Shown: positions 9,885 through 20,360 of the stretch, one piece after another
Numbering within the stretch: the first letter of the stretch is position 1
Layout of the letters: each line of letters begins with the position of its first letter
Assembly (NCBI GenBank): GCA_002478545.1
Contig: DLOY01000084.1
Location: 59,793-123,792 of the forward strand
Direction: 5' to 3'
DNA from: Micrococcales bacterium UBA7472
GTDB taxonomy: Bacteria; Actinomycetota; Actinomycetes; Actinomycetales; Microbacteriaceae
Length of the DNA: 64,000 bases
The notes under the pieces: model-generated
The model's input: the letters and a program-made list of their open reading frames with translations, nothing else
Database searches by the model: none
What the model was told of the DNA's origin: nothing
Position numbers and translations under genes: made by a program

Positions 9885-10441
9885 GATCCTCTTTCGTACT
9901 TGCGCACCAATTCAACTACCTGGGCGACACAGCTGTCCAGGTCTTGATTGGTTAGATTGAAATCAAACTCCCCCGCACTTGCTAATTCCGTGCGAGCTGT
10001 TGACAGTCTAGTTTGAATTTGCTCTTCTGTCTCGGTTCCCCGGTTTCTCAGTCGATACTCCAGCTCTTCCCAGCTCGGTGGCGAGATGAAAATCGTCAGC
10101 GCTTGGGGAATTCGGGTCTTGACCTGTCGAGCACCCTGAAGGTCAATCTCCAAAAGCAAGTGTTTATCCTCGGCCTCGGCTCTGGTCAGCTCATTTAGCG
10201 GGGTTCCGTAGTAATTAGAACCGTGCACGATCGCATGCTCGAGCAGCTGATTCTCGGCAATCAGGCCCTCAAACTCCTCCTTGGAGATGAAGTGGTAGTG
10301 AATACCATCAACCTCGCCAGGTCTGGGGTCTCTTGTGGTCGCGGAAACTGAAAGCATGAAATCTGGTTCGCTTGCCAGGATGCGCTGGACTATGGTCCCC
10401 TTGCCCACCCCGGCAGGTCCTGCGAGAACTACGAGCGCCAA
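9881..10441 (-). CDS. gmk: Guanylate kinase
   Basis: Gmk phosphorylates GMP and dGMP to the diphosphates. The 186-residue protein has the P-loop [12 protein letters not shown] (6-17), the GMP-binding [19 protein letters not shown] and the lid region [17 protein letters not shown]. The start is a TTG lying 13 nt inside pyrF, chosen because GGAAGAG sits a few bases upstream and no ATG or GTG gives a full P-loop. The actinobacterial IHF gene usually found between pyrF and gmk is missing here. Confidence 0.94.
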   Translation of the reverse strand: MALVVLAGPAGVGKGTIVQRILASEPDFMLSVSATTRDPRPGEVDGIHYHFISKEEFEGLIAENQLLEHAIVHGSNYYGTPLNELTRAEAEDKHLLLEIDLQGARQVKTRIPQALTIFISPPSWEELEYRLRNRGTETEEQIQTRLSTARTELASAGEFDFNLTNQDLDSCVAQVVELVRKYERGS

Positions 10442-11244
10442 ATCTCTTCCTTTGCGATCTTGATTTGCTCCTTGAGCTTATCTGGACCCATCGAGGTCAA
10501 TCCCCTAGACATTGAGGCGATGACATTCTTGGCGCTAGCGCCAAAGATGCGCTGAATATCGCCAAGTCTGGCTCCTTGAGCGCCAAAACCAGGAGCCAAA
10601 ATGGCCACCTTGCAATCTTGTTCAACAACTTCGCCAAGGCCAAACTCTGAAAGTTCTTGCGTTGCGCCTATTACCAATCCGAGGTTTTGAGCCTCTACCC
10701 TCCGAGCAGCATCCAGCACCAGCTTTGACACGCTTTTGTTGCCCTGGCGTGCGGTTTGGAGCTGTTTTGCCTCAGGGTTTGAGGTCGCGCACAACACGAA
10801 AAGACCGCCGTTCACATCGCTGGCATACTCCAGCATGCCCTCAAGCGAGTCTGGCCCAAGATAGCCCGAGACCGTTAGCGCGTCAGATCGAAGCGGTGAA
10901 TCATCTCCAAACCAAGCCTCGGAATAACCCTGCATGGTGGTTCCAATATCGCCGCGTTTTGCATCTGAAATCACGAACAGGTTTGCAGCCCTGGCCTCGG
11001 CCAAGATTTGCTCCAGTGCGAGTATCCCCTGAGAACCAAAGCGCTCAAAGAAGGCCACCTGAGGCTTGATGAATCCAAGATTATCGACCGCTGCGTCAAG
11101 GCATCTAAGACCAAAGTCCAAGACTCCCTGGGCAGAGTTCGGTAGCCCCCACTCGCGCAACTCACCCTCTGAAGGATCAATCCCTAGGCAAAGCGCAGAG
11201 TGATCCTCGATTGTTTTGTGAACGCGGGTGAGAAAACTAGTCAT
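10429..11244 (-). CDS. pyrF: Orotidine 5'-phosphate decarboxylase, mycobacterial-type
   Basis: PyrF decarboxylates OMP to UMP, the last step of pyrimidine synthesis. The 271-residue length and the [15 protein letters not shown] active site (Lys and Asp of the catalytic tetrad) mark the long subgroup typical of actinobacteria. The N-terminal substrate segment is [17 protein letters not shown]. The ATG overlaps the carB stop by 8 nt (ATGACTAG) and gmk begins inside its last codons, making it the last pyrimidine gene of the operon and the bridge to gmk. Confidence 0.95.
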   Translation of the reverse strand: MTSFLTRVHKTIEDHSALCLGIDPSEGELREWGLPNSAQGVLDFGLRCLDAAVDNLGFIKPQVAFFERFGSQGILALEQILAEARAANLFVISDAKRGDIGTTMQGYSEAWFGDDSPLRSDALTVSGYLGPDSLEGMLEYASDVNGGLFVLCATSNPEAKQLQTARQGNKSVSKLVLDAARRVEAQNLGLVIGATQELSEFGLGEVVEQDCKVAILAPGFGAQGARLGDIQRIFGASAKNVIASMSRGLTSMGPDKLKEQIKIAKEEIWRS

Positions 11245-14200
11245 TCAGAAGCTGCTTTCTCTTCAGCGCATGTTCCTGAAGGGGCTTGACCTTGAATTCA
11301 CCCTCGCGAATCATTTCGAATGAGCCGATTGCCGCACTCAGCTGAGCTGCAGTCGTGAAAATTGGCTTATCGGCCGCAGTAGTCGCGGCCCTGATCTCAT
11401 AGCCGTCCACTCGTGCATCTGCTCCGGATGGGGTGTTTACCACCACGTCAACCTCACCTGCGGTGATCATTTCAACAATCGAACGCTCACCGCTCTCGGC
11501 TTGGGAGTGCTTCGCAACGCGCTCGGCAGCAATACCGTGCCTGGAGAGCATCTTCGCTGTGCCGTCAGTGGCGAGAATTCGATAGCCAAGCTGACTGAGC
11601 CTTCGCACCGGAAGCAGTAGCTGGGGCTTATCGCGATCCGCAACCGAAACGAATACGGTTCCTGACTTGGGGAGCTTAGATCCCGCACCGGCTTGAGACT
11701 TAGCAAAGGCAGTCGGGAAGTCATCATCAATTCCCATCACTTCTCCTGTTGAGCGCATCTCCGGCCCTAGAAGAGAATCCACGAATCGACCATCCCTGGT
11801 AGCGAAGCGCTTGAAAGGTAAAACTGCTTCCTTTACCGAAATTGGAGTGCCGGTGGGAAGGTGTTTTCCATCCTGTGCAGGCAGGGCTCCCTGAGCAATC
11901 AGATCCTTGATCGAGGATCCAGCCATCACAAGTGCCGCAGCTTTAGCAAGTGTGATGCCCAGGGCCTTGGATACAAATGGCACAGTCCTTGATGCTCGAG
12001 GGTTGGCTTCCAGCACGTATAGCACATCTGAGGCAAGCGCGAACTGTACGTTGATTAGACCCTTGACCCCAAGCCCCCTTGCAATCTCTTCAGTCGCTTT
12101 TGCTACACGGTCAATCTGAGCTTCGCTCAGAGTGATAGGAGGCAAGGTACAGCTTGAGTCGCCGGAGTGGATGCCAGCCTCCTCAATGTGTTCCATGACT
12201 CCACCGACATACAGCTCGGTTCCGTCATAGAGCGCATCAATATCAATTTCGATTGCATCGTCGAGGAAGCGGTCAACCAACAGTGGGTGTTCACTGTCCA
12301 CCAGCGCGTGGCCAGCGATGCGTCCGAAGTAACCCTCGAGGGACTTCTCGTCATAGACAATCTCCATACCGCGACCACCCAAGACGAAGGATGGGCGAAC
12401 CAAAACCGGATAGCCGATGCGGTTGGCCACCGCCACCGCCTCTTCAAGATTGGTGGCAATTCCGTTGGCTGGTGCGGTTAGGCCAGCGGCATCCAAGATC
12501 TGCTGAAACTGCCCGCGCTCTTCTGCCTTGTCAATCGACTCTGGGGTGGTGCCCAAGATTGGCACACCGGCTGCCTCGAGACCTTTGGCAAGCCCCAGTG
12601 CAGTTTGGCCACCGAGCTGAACCATTACGCCCAGCAGCTCGCCGGACTGGCTCTCCGCGTGAATAACCTCAAGCACATCTTCCAGAGTCAGTGGCTCGAA
12701 ATAGAGGCGGTCTGAAGTGTCGTAGTCAGTTGAGACAGTCTCTGGGTTGCAGTTCACCATGATGGTCTCGTAGCCGGCATCGCGCAATGCAAATGCTGCG
12801 TGCACGCAGGAGTAGTCAAATTCAACACCCTGACCGATGCGGTTTGGACCCGAGCCCAGGATCACTACCTTCTTGCGACTAGATGGCCTTACCTCGGTGA
12901 ACTGCTCATATGAGCTGTAGTGGTAAGGAGTTAGTGCCGGAAACTCCCCCGCACAGGTGTCAACCGTCTTGAAGACTGGACGTAGGTTCAGCTCGTAGCG
13001 CAGTGCACGCACCTGGTCCTCGCTCATCCCTCGCAGCTGAGCAATTTGGACATCGGAGAATCCGTGCTCCTTTGCTCGCTTGAGCACATCGCGGCTGAGC
13101 TCAGGCTCGTCCTTCAACCATTGAGCAACTTCGTTGATTAGTTGAATTTGGTCAATGAACCAGGGGTCAATTTTGGTCGCCTCAAATACCTGCTGTGCCG
13201 TTGCCCCAAGGCGCAAAGCCTGCTGAAGCTGAACGATTCGCTCATCAGTCGGGGTCTTTATCTTGGTCAAAAGCTCCTGAGCGGAATCCGCGGTCTCTCC
13301 CCAGTGGAAGGAGCTTCCTCGCTTCTCAAGCGAACGAAGCGCCTTCTGAAGCGCTTGAGTGAAGGTTCTACCAATCGCCATTGCCTCACCCACACTTTTC
13401 ATGGTTGTGGTCAGGGTTGGGTCGGCAGCAGGGAACTTCTCAAACGCAAATCTCGGAGCCTTCACCACGATGTAATCCAGGGTTGGTTCGAAGCTTGCGG
13501 GAGTAACGCCAGTGATGTCGTTTGGAATCTCATCTAGGGTGTAGCCGATTGCCAATTTCGCAGCAATCTTGGCGATTGGAAAACCGGTCGCCTTTGAGGC
13601 CAACGCTGATGAACGTGAAACACGGGGGTTCATTTCGATAACGATGACGCGGCCATCCTCTGGGTCAACCGCAAACTGAATGTTGCAACCTCCGGTGTCT
13701 ACACCGACCGCGCGAATAATCTCGATACCGATGTCGCGAAGGTTCTGGTACTCGCGGTCTGTCAGGGTCAGCGCAGGGGCTACGGTAATTGAGTCACCGG
13801 TGTGAACTCCTACCGGATCGAAGTTCTCAATAGAACAGACGACAACAGTGTTGTCGTTCTTATCGCGCATGAGCTCGAGCTCATACTCCTTCCAGCCCAG
13901 AATTGATTCTTCGAGTAGCACCTCTGAAGTTGGCGATGCCTGGAGACCCGCGCCAGCGATTCTCCTTAGGTCAGCTTCGTTGTAGGCAAATCCGGAACCT
14001 AGACCGCCCATTGTGAAAGATGGTCGGACAACCATCGGGTAACCAAGCTGCCCAGCTGCCTCCAGAACCTCATCCATGTTGTTGGCGATAAAGCTTCTGG
14101 CAACATCTGCACCAGCATCCAAAACCAACTGCTTGAAGGCCTGACGGTCTTCACCGGCTTTGATTGCATCGACATTTGCACCAATCAGTTCGACACCGTA

Positions 14201-14530
14201 TCGCTCGAGCGAACCACGCTCATAGAGCGACATCGCTGCGTTTAGCGCTGTCTGACCACCGAGGGTCGGCAAAATTGCGTCCGGCTTCTCCTTCTCGATG
14301 ATCGCTTCAATTACCTCAGGAGTAATTGGCTCCACGTAAGTCGCATCGGCAAAATCAGGGTCGGTCATGATGGTCGCTGGATTTGAGTTGATCAGAATTA
14401 CCCTGATGCCCTCCTCTTGCAATACGCGACAGGCCTGGGTTCCCGAGTAGTCAAATTCACAGGCCTGGCCAATGACGATTGGTCCGGAGCCAATGACTAA
14501 TACCGATTTGATGTCTTGACGCTTTGGCAT
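11237..14530 (-). CDS. carB: Carbamoyl-phosphate synthase large subunit
   Basis: CarB makes carbamoyl phosphate from bicarbonate, ATP and ammonia supplied by CarA. The 1097-residue protein has the usual duplicated ATP-grasp architecture: first half from [20 protein letters not shown], second half from [20 protein letters not shown] near residue 560, and a C-terminal allosteric MGS-like domain from about residue 940. An in-frame extension of 38 codons upstream is open but runs through carA. I choose the ATG at 14530 because [14 protein letters not shown] is the family N-terminus and it forms a TAATG overlap with carA. Confidence 0.97.
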   Translation of the reverse strand: MPKRQDIKSVLVIGSGPIVIGQACEFDYSGTQACRVLQEEGIRVILINSNPATIMTDPDFADATYVEPITPEVIEAIIEKEKPDAILPTLGGQTALNAAMSLYERGSLERYGVELIGANVDAIKAGEDRQAFKQLVLDAGADVARSFIANNMDEVLEAAGQLGYPMVVRPSFTMGGLGSGFAYNEADLRRIAGAGLQASPTSEVLLEESILGWKEYELELMRDKNDNTVVVCSIENFDPVGVHTGDSITVAPALTLTDREYQNLRDIGIEIIRAVGVDTGGCNIQFAVDPEDGRVIVIEMNPRVSRSSALASKATGFPIAKIAAKLAIGYTLDEIPNDITGVTPASFEPTLDYIVVKAPRFAFEKFPAADPTLTTTMKSVGEAMAIGRTFTQALQKALRSLEKRGSSFHWGETADSAQELLTKIKTPTDERIVQLQQALRLGATAQQVFEATKIDPWFIDQIQLINEVAQWLKDEPELSRDVLKRAKEHGFSDVQIAQLRGMSEDQVRALRYELNLRPVFKTVDTCAGEFPALTPYHYSSYEQFTEVRPSSRKKVVILGSGPNRIGQGVEFDYSCVHAAFALRDAGYETIMVNCNPETVSTDYDTSDRLYFEPLTLEDVLEVIHAESQSGELLGVMVQLGGQTALGLAKGLEAAGVPILGTTPESIDKAEERGQFQQILDAAGLTAPANGIATNLEEAVAVANRIGYPVLVRPSFVLGGRGMEIVYDEKSLEGYFGRIAGHALVDSEHPLLVDRFLDDAIEIDIDALYDGTELYVGGVMEHIEEAGIHSGDSSCTLPPITLSEAQIDRVAKATEEIARGLGVKGLINVQFALASDVLYVLEANPRASRTVPFVSKALGITLAKAAALVMAGSSIKDLIAQGALPAQDGKHLPTGTPISVKEAVLPFKRFATRDGRFVDSLLGPEMRSTGEVMGIDDDFPTAFAKSQAGAGSKLPKSGTVFVSVADRDKPQLLLPVRRLSQLGYRILATDGTAKMLSRHGIAAERVAKHSQAESGERSIVEMITAGEVDVVVNTPSGADARVDGYEIRAATTAADKPIFTTAAQLSAAIGSFEMIREGEFKVKPLQEHALKRKQLLND

Positions 14531-15645
14531 TAGCGGCGCTCCTTGATCATTTGAATGAACTTGTCGAATAGGTAGTGGGAATCGTGCGGTCCAGCAGCCG
14601 CCTCTGGGTGGTATTGAACTGAGAAGGCCGGGATGTCTTGGCACTCTAGGCCCTCAACCACACCGTCATTTAGGCCGCGGTGTGAAACCTTGACCAGTCC
14701 AAACCCCTCGGGACTCTGTGCTTGATCACCATCAAGCTTTACGGCAAAACCGTGGTTGTGAGCGGTGACTTCGACTCTTCCACTTTCAGCATGCATAACC
14801 GGTTGGTTAATGCCACGGTGTCCGAAGGCAAGCTTGTAGGTGTCAAACCCGAGAGCGCGGCCAAGTAGCTGGTTTCCAAAGCAAATTCCGAAGAAGGGCT
14901 TTCCTGCCCGAAGAACCTCGCGCAGAAGCTCAACCTGTGAGTTGGAAGCCTCGGGGTCACCGGGGCCATTTGAGAAAAAGACCGCGTCCGGGTTCTCACC
15001 AAGAAGGGTCTTTGCATCAACATCCGCAGGAAAAACCGTCACATCCAAACCGCGTTCGCTCAGGTGCTCGAGGGTTGATTTCTTGATTCCAAGGTCCAAA
15101 ATGGCGACCGATCCAATTCGTTCACCCTTCGCGGAGATTACGTAGCTGTTTGGAGTTGTGACAACATCCGATAACTTGCGCCCCTTCATTTCAGGTGCCT
15201 CGTTGACCTTCGCAATCATTTCGGAGTTCGACTTGATTGAATCACCGGAGAATATGCCGGCACGCATTGCACCAGCATCACGAATCATGATGGTGAGCGC
15301 GCGAGTGTCAATGTTTGAAATACCCACCACGGATTGGGCGGTCAAGTCTGACTGCAACGTGCGCTCCGCGCGGAAGTTTGACGCCATTCGAGATGGGTCT
15401 TTGACTACGTAACCTGCAACCCAAATTCTCGAGGACTCCTCGTCGCGCTCATTCATGCCGACGATGCCAATGTGAGGGGCGGTTTGGATCACGATCTGTC
15501 CGGCATAACTTGGGTCAGTAATGGTCTCTTGGTAACCGGTCATGCCGGTTGCAAAGACCAACTCTCCAAGGCTTTGACCCACCGCTCCAAAGGCCTCACC
15601 CTCAAAGACTGTGCCGTTTTCTAATACCAGGTAGGCCTTATCCAA
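14530..15645 (-). CDS. carA: Carbamoyl-phosphate synthase small subunit
   Basis: CarA hydrolyses glutamine and channels ammonia to CarB. The 371-residue protein has an N-terminal CPSase_sm domain ([12 protein letters not shown], then [19 protein letters not shown]) and a C-terminal class I amidotransferase domain. Its nucleophile is the cysteine in [13 protein letters not shown] and the His/Glu dyad is in [11 protein letters not shown]. It starts with TTG inside the last codons of the upstream membrane-protein gene and ends in a TAATG overlap with carB. Confidence 0.96.
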   Translation of the reverse strand: MDKAYLVLENGTVFEGEAFGAVGQSLGELVFATGMTGYQETITDPSYAGQIVIQTAPHIGIVGMNERDEESSRIWVAGYVVKDPSRMASNFRAERTLQSDLTAQSVVGISNIDTRALTIMIRDAGAMRAGIFSGDSIKSNSEMIAKVNEAPEMKGRKLSDVVTTPNSYVISAKGERIGSVAILDLGIKKSTLEHLSERGLDVTVFPADVDAKTLLGENPDAVFFSNGPGDPEASNSQVELLREVLRAGKPFFGICFGNQLLGRALGFDTYKLAFGHRGINQPVMHAESGRVEVTAHNHGFAVKLDGDQAQSPEGFGLVKVSHRGLNDGVVEGLECQDIPAFSVQYHPEAAAGPHDSHYLFDKFIQMIKERR

Positions 15646-16126
15646 TTTCTACTCCCAACACCTCGGTTAGCTTTTGTTCAAAAATCTGTCGTTGTGACTT
15701 CGCCACAATTCGAAGATGCGTTGCCAGTTCCTCATCACCCAGGCTCCACAGCAACACCAGAAGACCATCTCGCTCCACACCTTTGTCGATGGTCGCGCTG
15801 GCCCTGGTTGCCGCGATTAGCTGTGATGCTTCAATCAGCAAGTCTCGTTCTCCTTGGCGTTCAATAACCACGCCGGCTTCACTCACACTCAGCAGCGCCT
15901 TGCCGCGACCGCCTAGCCCATAGGCCCAAACCCGCTTCAGGGGAGATTGCGCAAAGACGGTGGAGACATAAAACCCTGCGATTGCATCTGTTGCCGAGGA
16001 AGCCACTGACGGCTCTGGGAGTGAGGCCTCCTGCGCCTTTCTTAGCGAGCGGTTGGAGAAGAAAACTAGTGCTGCGACCAATGCCACCAGTGAGATTGCG
16101 ATTGCCCCAATGATTTCTCTAGTCAT
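15638..16126 (-). CDS. Single-pass membrane protein of the actinobacterial pyr operon (PH-like fold suspected)
   Basis: This 162-residue protein of unknown function has one N-terminal transmembrane helix (about 5-24, [19 protein letters not shown]), a short Ser/Pro/Ala-rich linker, and a soluble beta-rich domain (about 50-135) ending in a helix. A gene in this place, between pyrC and carA, is conserved in actinobacteria; in M. tuberculosis the counterpart is Rv1382, annotated only as a possible export or membrane protein. It is bound by TAATG to pyrC and overlaps carA by 8 nt, so its product is made with the pyrimidine enzymes. The PH-like assignment is tentative. Confidence 0.7.
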   Translation of the reverse strand: MTREIIGAIAISLVALVAALVFFSNRSLRKAQEASLPEPSVASSATDAIAGFYVSTVFAQSPLKRVWAYGLGGRGKALLSVSEAGVVIERQGERDLLIEASQLIAATRASATIDKGVERDGLLVLLWSLGDEELATHLRIVAKSQRQIFEQKLTEVLGVEIG

Positions 16127-17385
16127 TAGGCAAGCACTCCATCTCGGACGGTGAACCTGCCACCAAAAATGGTGTGGACTACTCGCCCTGGTAGTTCAAT
16201 GCCAGCAAATGGGTTGTTAGTGCTCTTCGAGTGAGTCTTGGCCTCGATGGTGCGCTTGGCATTTGGGTCGATAAGTGTGAGGTTCGCAGGTTTTCCAATG
16301 GCGAGGCTTCCCTGACCTTCCAACCTGGCAATCTCTGCCGGCTTAGTGGAAATCAGGCTGCTGAATAGCTTCCAATCCCCACCGCCTGATAGCACAACCT
16401 CTTGCAACACACTGGCTGCATGTTCGAGGCCGACCATTCCAAAAGCCGCCGCCTCCCATTCGCAATCCTTTTTCTCAATTGAGTGAGGTGCATGGTCGGT
16501 ACCGAGTGCGTCAATCGTGCCATCCAAAACGGCCTCCCTGAGTGCAAGGGTGTCTTCCTTAGTGCGCAGCGGAGGGTTGACCTTGAAGGTCGGGTCATAG
16601 CCTCGAACCAGCTCTTCGGTAAGCATTAGGTGATGCGGGGTGACTTCAGCGGTGATTTGAATTCCTCTGCGCTTCGCCCAGCGCACCACATCGACTGCGC
16701 CGGCTGTAGTCAGGTGGCAGATGTGAAGTCTTGCTCCAGTTTGCTCGGCCAGTAGAGCGTCCCTGGCGATGATTGCCTCCTCTGCCACCGCGGGCCAGCC
16801 CTTTAGTCCGAGCTGGGTCGCGAGTGCACCATCGTTCATTTGAGCACCCTGAGTGAGCTTGGGTTCTTGGGCATGCTGCGCAATTACGCCATCAAAGCCC
16901 TTCACGTACTGAAGGGCGCGCTGCATCAACAGCGGATCATGCACGCAGTTGCCATCGTCTGAGAACACCCGAACCTTGGCGCGAGAAGAAGCCATTGATC
17001 CCAAAGCTGCCAGCTCTTCGCCCAATAGACCCTTGGTGACCGCACCGATTGGTTGAACCTGAACGTATCCAGCATCGATGCCAAGCTGCATTACCTGCTC
17101 AACAACCCCAGCGGAATCCGCTACCGGTGCGGTATTGGCCATTGCCAGCACCGCGGTGTAACCACCGGCGGCAGCGGATTGGGAACCGGTTAGCACGGTT
17201 TCGCTGGCCTCAAAACCCGGCTGCCTTAGGTGGGTGTGGATATCCACAAACCCTGGCAGTGCAACCAGTCCAGCGCAGTCAATGCCAGGACCAACTTTTC
17301 CAATGGCTGATACAAAGCCGTTGGTAATTTCTATGTCCGCACTCTCGCCGGAAGCCAGGGTGACATTTTGTAGAACCGTGGTCAT
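16126..17385 (-). CDS. pyrC: Dihydroorotase
   Basis: PyrC cyclises carbamoyl aspartate to dihydroorotate. The 419-residue length and the metal-binding DIHTHLRQPGFEASET place it in the class I amidohydrolase group. Further metal or substrate motifs are HICHLTTAGAVD and GTDHAPHS with the catalytic aspartate. The ATG at 17385 forms a TAATG overlap with pyrB, and its own TAA overlaps the ATG of the membrane-protein gene that follows. It lies in canonical order between pyrB and that gene. Confidence 0.96.
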   Translation of the reverse strand: MTTVLQNVTLASGESADIEITNGFVSAIGKVGPGIDCAGLVALPGFVDIHTHLRQPGFEASETVLTGSQSAAAGGYTAVLAMANTAPVADSAGVVEQVMQLGIDAGYVQVQPIGAVTKGLLGEELAALGSMASSRAKVRVFSDDGNCVHDPLLMQRALQYVKGFDGVIAQHAQEPKLTQGAQMNDGALATQLGLKGWPAVAEEAIIARDALLAEQTGARLHICHLTTAGAVDVVRWAKRRGIQITAEVTPHHLMLTEELVRGYDPTFKVNPPLRTKEDTLALREAVLDGTIDALGTDHAPHSIEKKDCEWEAAAFGMVGLEHAASVLQEVVLSGGGDWKLFSSLISTKPAEIARLEGQGSLAIGKPANLTLIDPNAKRTIEAKTHSKSTNNPFAGIELPGRVVHTIFGGRFTVRDGVLA

Positions 17386-18317
17386 TAGATTTCCTCTCCC
17401 GCCAGGGTGGAGTACAGGACCGCCATCCTCACCGACACACCATTGGCAACCTGTCGCAGCACCAACGATTTCTCTGAGTCCGCGGCAGCGGATGAAATTT
17501 CGAATCCACGGTTCATCGGACCCGGGTGCAGAATCACTGTCCGATCCCCCATTGATCTAAAGCGATCATCGTTGAGTGCCCAGCTCCTGGCGTATTCTCG
17601 CTCTGAGGGGAAGAAGCTTCCCTGCATGCGTTCTTTTTGAACCCTAAGCATCATCACTGCGTCTGGTTTTTGCGCTAGAGATTCATCAAAACTGTGCGAG
17701 ACCTTTGCGCCTAGCTTGGAAATCCCCTCGGGCATCAAAGTGGTGGGACCAGCAACTGTTACCTCTGCACCCAAAAGCTTTAGGAGTAGTACGTTGCTGC
17801 GTGCAACACGGGAGTGCAGGATGTCACCGACGATCAATACCTTCAACCCAGCCAGGTCGCCCTTGAGAGCGAAGTGCTGACGAAGCGTTAGTGCATCCAG
17901 CAGCGCTTGAGTTGGATGTTCGTGGGAACCGTCACCAGCATTGATGATGCTGGATGAAATCCAACCGCGATGGGCAAGCGCGTGTGCTGCTCCCGAAAAA
18001 GGATGCCTAACCACGATCGCATGAGCACCCAACGCCTCGAGTGTCTGCGCGGTGTCCTTGAGGGATTCACCCTTGGAAAGCGAGCTTGTGGCTGCCGAGA
18101 AGTTGATCACATCTGCACTGAGGCGCTTAGCGGCGACCTCAAAGCTAATTCTGGTCCTAGTTGAATTTTCGAAAAACAGATTTACAACCGTCTTGCCACG
18201 CAGTGCTGGCAGCTTCTTGACTTCGCGCTCATTGACCGAACCCAGTTCAGTTGCATTGTCCAGCAGTTCGATGGCTTGTTCTTTTGATAGGTCCGAAATT
18301 GAAATCAGGTGCTTCAC
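17385..18317 (-). CDS. pyrB: Aspartate carbamoyltransferase catalytic subunit
   Basis: PyrB joins carbamoyl phosphate and aspartate, the committed step of pyrimidine synthesis. The 310-residue protein has the carbamoyl-phosphate loop [19 protein letters not shown] (about 50-68), the [14 protein letters not shown] motif and the C-terminal [13 protein letters not shown]. No regulatory pyrI is present, as expected for the actinobacterial enzyme. The GTG start overlaps the pyrR TGA (GTGA), so pyrB translation should depend on pyrR translation and hence on the PyrR hairpin upstream. Confidence 0.96.
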   Translation of the reverse strand: MKHLISISDLSKEQAIELLDNATELGSVNEREVKKLPALRGKTVVNLFFENSTRTRISFEVAAKRLSADVINFSAATSSLSKGESLKDTAQTLEALGAHAIVVRHPFSGAAHALAHRGWISSSIINAGDGSHEHPTQALLDALTLRQHFALKGDLAGLKVLIVGDILHSRVARSNVLLLKLLGAEVTVAGPTTLMPEGISKLGAKVSHSFDESLAQKPDAVMMLRVQKERMQGSFFPSEREYARSWALNDDRFRSMGDRTVILHPGPMNRGFEISSAAADSEKSLVLRQVANGVSVRMAVLYSTLAGEEI

Positions 18318-18844
18318 GCTGAAATCACCACCTGGTCCAGCCCATCAACAGCATCGATCATGACCGAAACCCGCTCGGCCTTTGCGGTTGGGAGGTTTTT
18401 GCCAACAAAGTCTGGCCTGATGGGTAGCTCGCGGTGCCCGCGATCCACCAACACTGCGAGCTTCACCTGTCTTGGTCTTCCAAATTCGATCAGCGCATCA
18501 AGTGCTGCTCTGACAGTTCTTCCTGAAAACAGCACGTCGTCGACCAGTACGACGACTTTGCCATCAATCCCAGAGGCTGGTATCTCGGTCTTACCCAGTG
18601 CACGCTGGTTGCCGCTGAGGTCATCGCGATACATGGTGATGTCCAGGCTGCCAAACGCACCATCAAACTCTGGTTCAATGCTGGTCAGTAGTGACGCGAT
18701 TCTCCCTGCTAGAGAAACTCCGCGAGTCGGTATGCCAAGCAAAACTAGATCTTTTGCGCCCTCGTTGGCTTCGAGGATTTCATGAGAGATGCGTCGGAGC
18801 GCTCTATCGATGTCTTGTGCATCGAGTACGACACGTGAGGTCAT
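18314..18844 (-). CDS. pyrR: PyrR bifunctional pyrimidine operon regulator / uracil phosphoribosyltransferase
   Basis: PyrR binds pyr mRNA in response to UMP and also has uracil phosphoribosyltransferase activity. The 176-residue protein contains the PRPP loop [18 protein letters not shown] and the conserved ITMYRDDL segment. An in-frame extension of 14 codons upstream is open, but I choose the ATG at 18844: the ribosome site AAGGAG is 5 nt upstream and [16 protein letters not shown] is the usual N-terminus. The extra codons would translate through the PyrR-binding hairpin. The gene heads the pyr operon and overlaps pyrB. Confidence 0.95.
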   Translation of the reverse strand: MTSRVVLDAQDIDRALRRISHEILEANEGAKDLVLLGIPTRGVSLAGRIASLLTSIEPEFDGAFGSLDITMYRDDLSGNQRALGKTEIPASGIDGKVVVLVDDVLFSGRTVRAALDALIEFGRPRQVKLAVLVDRGHRELPIRPDFVGKNLPTAKAERVSVMIDAVDGLDQVVISA

Positions 18845-18849
18845 TTCTT

Positions 18850-18875
18850 CTCCTTCTTCGCCTCTCTGGACGAAG
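18850..18875 (-). promoter_or_regulatory. PyrR-binding RNA hairpin abutting the pyrR ribosome-binding site
   Basis: On the minus strand the leader forms a stem CTTCG/CGAAG (plus 18856-18860 and 18871-18875) closed by the loop sequence TCCAGAGAGG (plus 18861-18870). This matches the conserved core UCCNGNGAGG of the PyrR-binding loops described in Bacillus. The AAGGAG ribosome site (plus 18850-18855) follows the stem with no spacer, and the ATG is at 18844. No terminator or antiterminator is visible between the hairpin and pyrR. Translational repression by PyrR, as reported for Mycobacterium smegmatis, is therefore more likely than attenuation. Confidence 0.82.
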
Positions 18876-18907
18876 TTAAAGGACATTTGTTGGTCAAAGC
18901 ATACTAG

Positions 18908-19327
18908 CTAAAGCGCAGTTGAGCCCTTGGATAGTCGAGCTAGTACGCCATTGACAAACTTGGATGAGTCTTCGGTGGAATACTCCCCGGCCAACGCGAC
19001 CGCCTCAGCGATGGCAACCTCGCTGGGAACCTCGTCGTTGTAGAGGATTTCCCAGCTCGCCAGACGCAGTATTGCGCGGTCCACATTCGGCATGCGCTCC
19101 AGCGACCAGTTATCGGCCAACATTCTGAGTTGCGTGTCAATGCTGTCCGCGTTTTGAAGGTAACCGGTTACCAGCATTTCGGCGTAGTCAAAGATGGCCT
19201 CTTGGTTTTGGCGATCGCCAACTTCGGATCGAGTGTCCTCTAACAGAGTCAGCGGGTTTGAACCCGTGACATCGGCGGCGAAAAGCGCATCTAGAGCGCG
19301 TTTGCGGGCTTTAGTTCTGGCGCTCAA
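18908..19327 (-). CDS. nusB: Transcription antitermination / rRNA processing factor NusB
   Basis: NusB binds boxA RNA with S10 (NusE) during rRNA antitermination. The 139-residue all-helical protein has the family N-terminus ARKRALDALFAADV and the C-terminal LASWEILYNDEVPSEVAIAE followed by VALAGEYSTEDSSKFVNGVL. It starts with TTG directly after the efp stop. No bldD-like regulator separates it from pyrR, unlike in Streptomyces; only 63 nt lie between the nusB stop and the pyrR start. Confidence 0.94.
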   Translation of the reverse strand: MSARTKARKRALDALFAADVTGSNPLTLLEDTRSEVGDRQNQEAIFDYAEMLVTGYLQNADSIDTQLRMLADNWSLERMPNVDRAILRLASWEILYNDEVPSEVAIAEAVALAGEYSTEDSSKFVNGVLARLSKGSTAL

Positions 19328-19891
19328 CTATTCGCTCACGCGACCGAGGTAGTCACCGGTGCGGGTGTCAACCTTCACTCTGGTGTTGTTTTCAATGAAT
19401 AGCGGTACCTGAATCTGGTAACCGGTCTCCAAAGTTGCTGGCTTGGTGCCACCGGTAGAGCGGTCGCCCTGAAGGCCCGGCTCGGTGTAGGTGATCTCCA
19501 AAACAACCGATGCAGGTAGCTCAACGTAGAGCGGGTTGCCCTCGTGAAGTGCAACTGTGGCCATCTGGTTCTCGAGCATGAAGTTTGCAGCGTCGCCAAC
19601 AGTCTCGCTTGGCACGGTGATTTGGTCGTAGTTAGTGGTGTCCATGAAGACATAGCCAGACCCGTCGTTGTACAGGTACTGCATGTCGCGACGGTCCACA
19701 TTTGCGGTTTCAACCTTTACACCTGCGTTGAAAGTCTTGTCGACAACCTTGCCGGAGAGTACGTTGCGCAACTTGGAGCGAACGAAAGCTGGCCCCTTAC
19801 CTGGCTTTACGTGCTGAAACTCGATGACGGACCATAGTTGACCCTCGATGTTTAGCACCATGCCGTTTTTTAGATCGTTTGAAGTTGCCAT
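19328..19891 (-). CDS. efp: Elongation factor P
   Basis: EF-P rescues ribosomes stalled at polyproline stretches. The 187-residue protein has the three-domain EF-P length, with the loop [14 protein letters not shown] near residues 27-40 whose tip lysine (K32) is the residue modified in other bacteria. The C-terminal signature region [30 protein letters not shown] is complete. The ATG has a strong AAGGAG ribosome site. The gene lies between aroQ and nusB. The peptidase gene often found between aroQ and efp in other actinobacteria is absent. Confidence 0.97.
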   Translation of the reverse strand: MATSNDLKNGMVLNIEGQLWSVIEFQHVKPGKGPAFVRSKLRNVLSGKVVDKTFNAGVKVETANVDRRDMQYLYNDGSGYVFMDTTNYDQITVPSETVGDAANFMLENQMATVALHEGNPLYVELPASVVLEITYTEPGLQGDRSTGGTKPATLETGYQIQVPLFIENNTRVKVDTRTGDYLGRVSE

Positions 19892-19919
19892 GACTCTCCT
19901 TGAATAAACCTTGAGAATT

Positions 19920-20351
19920 CTAGTTGGCTAATAGCTGTGAAACGGCTAGCACGTAGCTTCTGAGTCCAAATCCTGCTATCACTCCGGTCGCAACTCCAGA
20001 GATCACTGAGTTGTGACGAAACTCCTCACGAGTGTGGGGATTGGTGATGTGAACCTCAATCAACCTGATGCCAGAGCTGGTCAACACAGCACAGGCATCT
20101 CTGAGTGCATAGGAATAGTGGGTGAATGCCGCGGGGTTCAGCACAACGTCTGAACGATCTTTGAAGGCCTGGTGAAGCTTTTCAATCAGAGCTTGTTCGC
20201 TGTTGGTTTGAAAAAACTCAAACTCGACGGTTGGAAACTCTCCTTTGAGAAGATTCTCCAGATCGCTCAGCTTCGCGCTTCCGTAAATCTCCGGCTCGCG
20301 CTCACCCAACAGATTTAGGTTGGGACCATTCAGAATAAGAATCTTGCTCAT
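19920..20351 (-). CDS. aroQ: 3-dehydroquinate dehydratase, type II
   Basis: AroQ dehydrates 3-dehydroquinate in the shikimate pathway. The 143-residue protein is the small dodecameric type II enzyme with [17 protein letters not shown] at the N-terminus (catalytic Arg and Tyr), [15 protein letters not shown] and [17 protein letters not shown] carrying the catalytic histidine. It ends the aroE-C-K-B-Q run and is 28 nt upstream of efp on the same strand. Confidence 0.96.
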   Translation of the reverse strand: MSKILILNGPNLNLLGEREPEIYGSAKLSDLENLLKGEFPTVEFEFFQTNSEQALIEKLHQAFKDRSDVVLNPAAFTHYSYALRDACAVLTSSGIRLIEVHITNPHTREEFRHNSVISGVATGVIAGFGLRSYVLAVSQLLAN

Positions 20352-20360
20352 GCGATAACG

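Noticed and set aside
14531..14644. 38-codon upstream extension of carB
   Set aside because: It lies inside carA in another frame, has no family match, and the ATG at 14530 forms a TAATG junction like its neighbours.
18845..18886. 14-codon upstream extension of pyrR
   Set aside because: It would translate through the PyrR-binding hairpin; the ATG at 18844 has AAGGAG and the conserved N-terminus.
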